Made by a program: the position numbers and the translations under genes. 5,756 nt of DNA from an uncultured bacterium (GTDB lineage Bacteria; Verrucomicrobiota; Verrucomicrobiia; Opitutales; Intestinicryptomonadaceae). The stretch's first letter is position 1, and the number at the start of each line of letters is the position of its first letter. The notes under the pieces are model-generated. The model did not search any database and was not told where the DNA came from. It was given only the letters and a program-made list of their open reading frames with translations. The stretch covers positions 1 through 5,756 of the forward strand of contig CAJMOT010000127.1 of assembly GCA_905214995.1 (NCBI GenBank), in the 5' to 3' direction. Below, piece by piece: positions 5,230 through 5,756 of this stretch.

Positions 5230-5756
5230 GCGGGAAGAAGAATTCCTATCCCGAGCAGCAGCCCGAAAAGCAGCATGTTGCGCGCGGTGCCGGCGAGCGC
5301 GGAGCCGTATTCTTCGGGGGCTCTCGCGCGCAGCATTTCACCCCACACCGCCGCGTGCGCCGGCAGGTATAGCTGGGGGAGGAGGGCGCCCCACAGGTTC
5401 TCCCAAAAGAACGCGGCGCATATAATGCACGCGGCCGCGCCGAAGCACAGATACATCGCGCTCCCGACGCGCCCGCCGAACAGGACGACCGTCGTGCGCT
5501 TTCCGTTTTCGGCGTCCTGAAACCTGTCGCGGTAATTGTTCAAAATCAGCAGGGTGTCCACGACGAGGCCGCACGCCAACGACGCCGCCAAAACCCGCGC
5601 CGTCACCGCGCCCGCGCAGACGTAGTAGGTGAAGCACACGGGCACAAACCCGAAGAACGCGACCACCGCGACGTCGCCGAGCCCGCGCTCCGAAAGCGGG
5701 AACGGCCCGCCCGTGTAGAGGTACGCGAAAACCATGCATGCCGCACCGACGAGCGC
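5220..5756 (-). CDS. menA: MenA-like UbiA-family prenyltransferase, C-terminal part (partial)
   Basis: The frame is open to the right edge; 178 residues and the stop codon are visible, roughly the last 60% of a normal protein of about 290-300 residues. The Met encoded at 5735 is internal. The fragment is an integral membrane protein with several hydrophobic helices (for example VAVVAFFGFVPVCFTYYV, VLAASLACGLVVDTLLIL and the final LLFGLLLGIGILL). The second prenyl-diphosphate-binding Asp motif is clear: NNYRDRFQDAENGKRT (plus-strand positions about 5493-5540). The YTGGPFPLSERGLGDV segment followed by the FFG strand is typical of MenA, 1,4-dihydroxy-2-naphthoate polyprenyltransferase, which makes demethylmenaquinone in the cytoplasmic membrane. 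The first Asp motif would lie outside the window. Another UbiA-family member is possible but less likely. It converges with the esterase gene, with 3 bases between the stop codons. Confidence 0.82.
   Translation of the reverse strand, partial: ALVGAACMVFAYLYTGGPFPLSERGLGDVAVVAFFGFVPVCFTYYVCAGAVTARVLAASLACGLVVDTLLILNNYRDRFQDAENGKRTTVVLFGGRVGSAMYLCFGAAACIICAAFFWENLWGALLPQLYLPAHAAVWGEMLRARAPEEYGSALAGTARNMLLFGLLLGIGILLPAPF

Noticed and set aside
1..5756. CRISPR array, insertion sequence, tRNA or rRNA, phage or defence genes
   Set aside because: I saw no spaced direct repeats, terminal inverted repeats with a transposase, or RNA-gene-like segments; nearly all the DNA is accounted for by the genes listed.

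Overview
The window is GC-rich bacterial chromosome with dense gene packing, Sec-type signal peptides on the secreted proteins and few clear Shine-Dalgarno sequences. The gene content (exported FAD oxidoreductase, clan GH-A glycosidase, sialate O-acetylesterase-like SGNH enzyme, MenA-type prenyltransferase) suggests the PVC superphylum, most likely a glycan-degrading Verrucomicrobiota or a relative such as Lentisphaerota/Kiritimatiellota. This taxonomic guess is inference from gene style, not a marker-gene result.

Layout. Bases 1-161 (minus) hold the first 53 codons of a secreted protein that resembles a HlyD-type periplasmic adaptor. Divergent from it, 263-580 (plus) encodes a compact VOC/glyoxalase-fold protein with a complete His/Glu/His/Glu metal quartet, followed by a strong intrinsic terminator (619-647). 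Next comes a minus-strand two-gene operon: an FAD-dependent oxidoreductase with a lipoprotein-type signal (3533 to 1860), then a GH5-like glycoside hydrolase (1855 to 755), separated by only 4 bases. A 144-base divergent promoter region separates this operon from a secreted sialate O-acetylesterase-like protein (3678-5216, plus). That gene meets, tail to tail with a 3-base gap, the C-terminal part of a MenA-like UbiA-family prenyltransferase (minus, running off the right edge).

How the genes may work together. The FAD lipoprotein, the glycosidase and the esterase are all predicted to act outside the cytoplasm, and the two transcription units share one intergenic region. This looks like a small glycan-processing module: the esterase would remove acetyl groups, the GH-A enzyme would cut glycosidic bonds, and the flavoprotein would carry out an unidentified redox step. 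No transporter, SusC/D pair, sialidase or dedicated regulator is visible. MenA (menaquinone synthesis) and the VOC protein look like unrelated neighbours. I did not find a defence system, mobile element, CRISPR array or tRNA/rRNA gene. The least ordinary features are the exported flavoprotein-glycosidase pair and promoter-like motifs placed so close to three start codons that leaderless mRNAs are possible.
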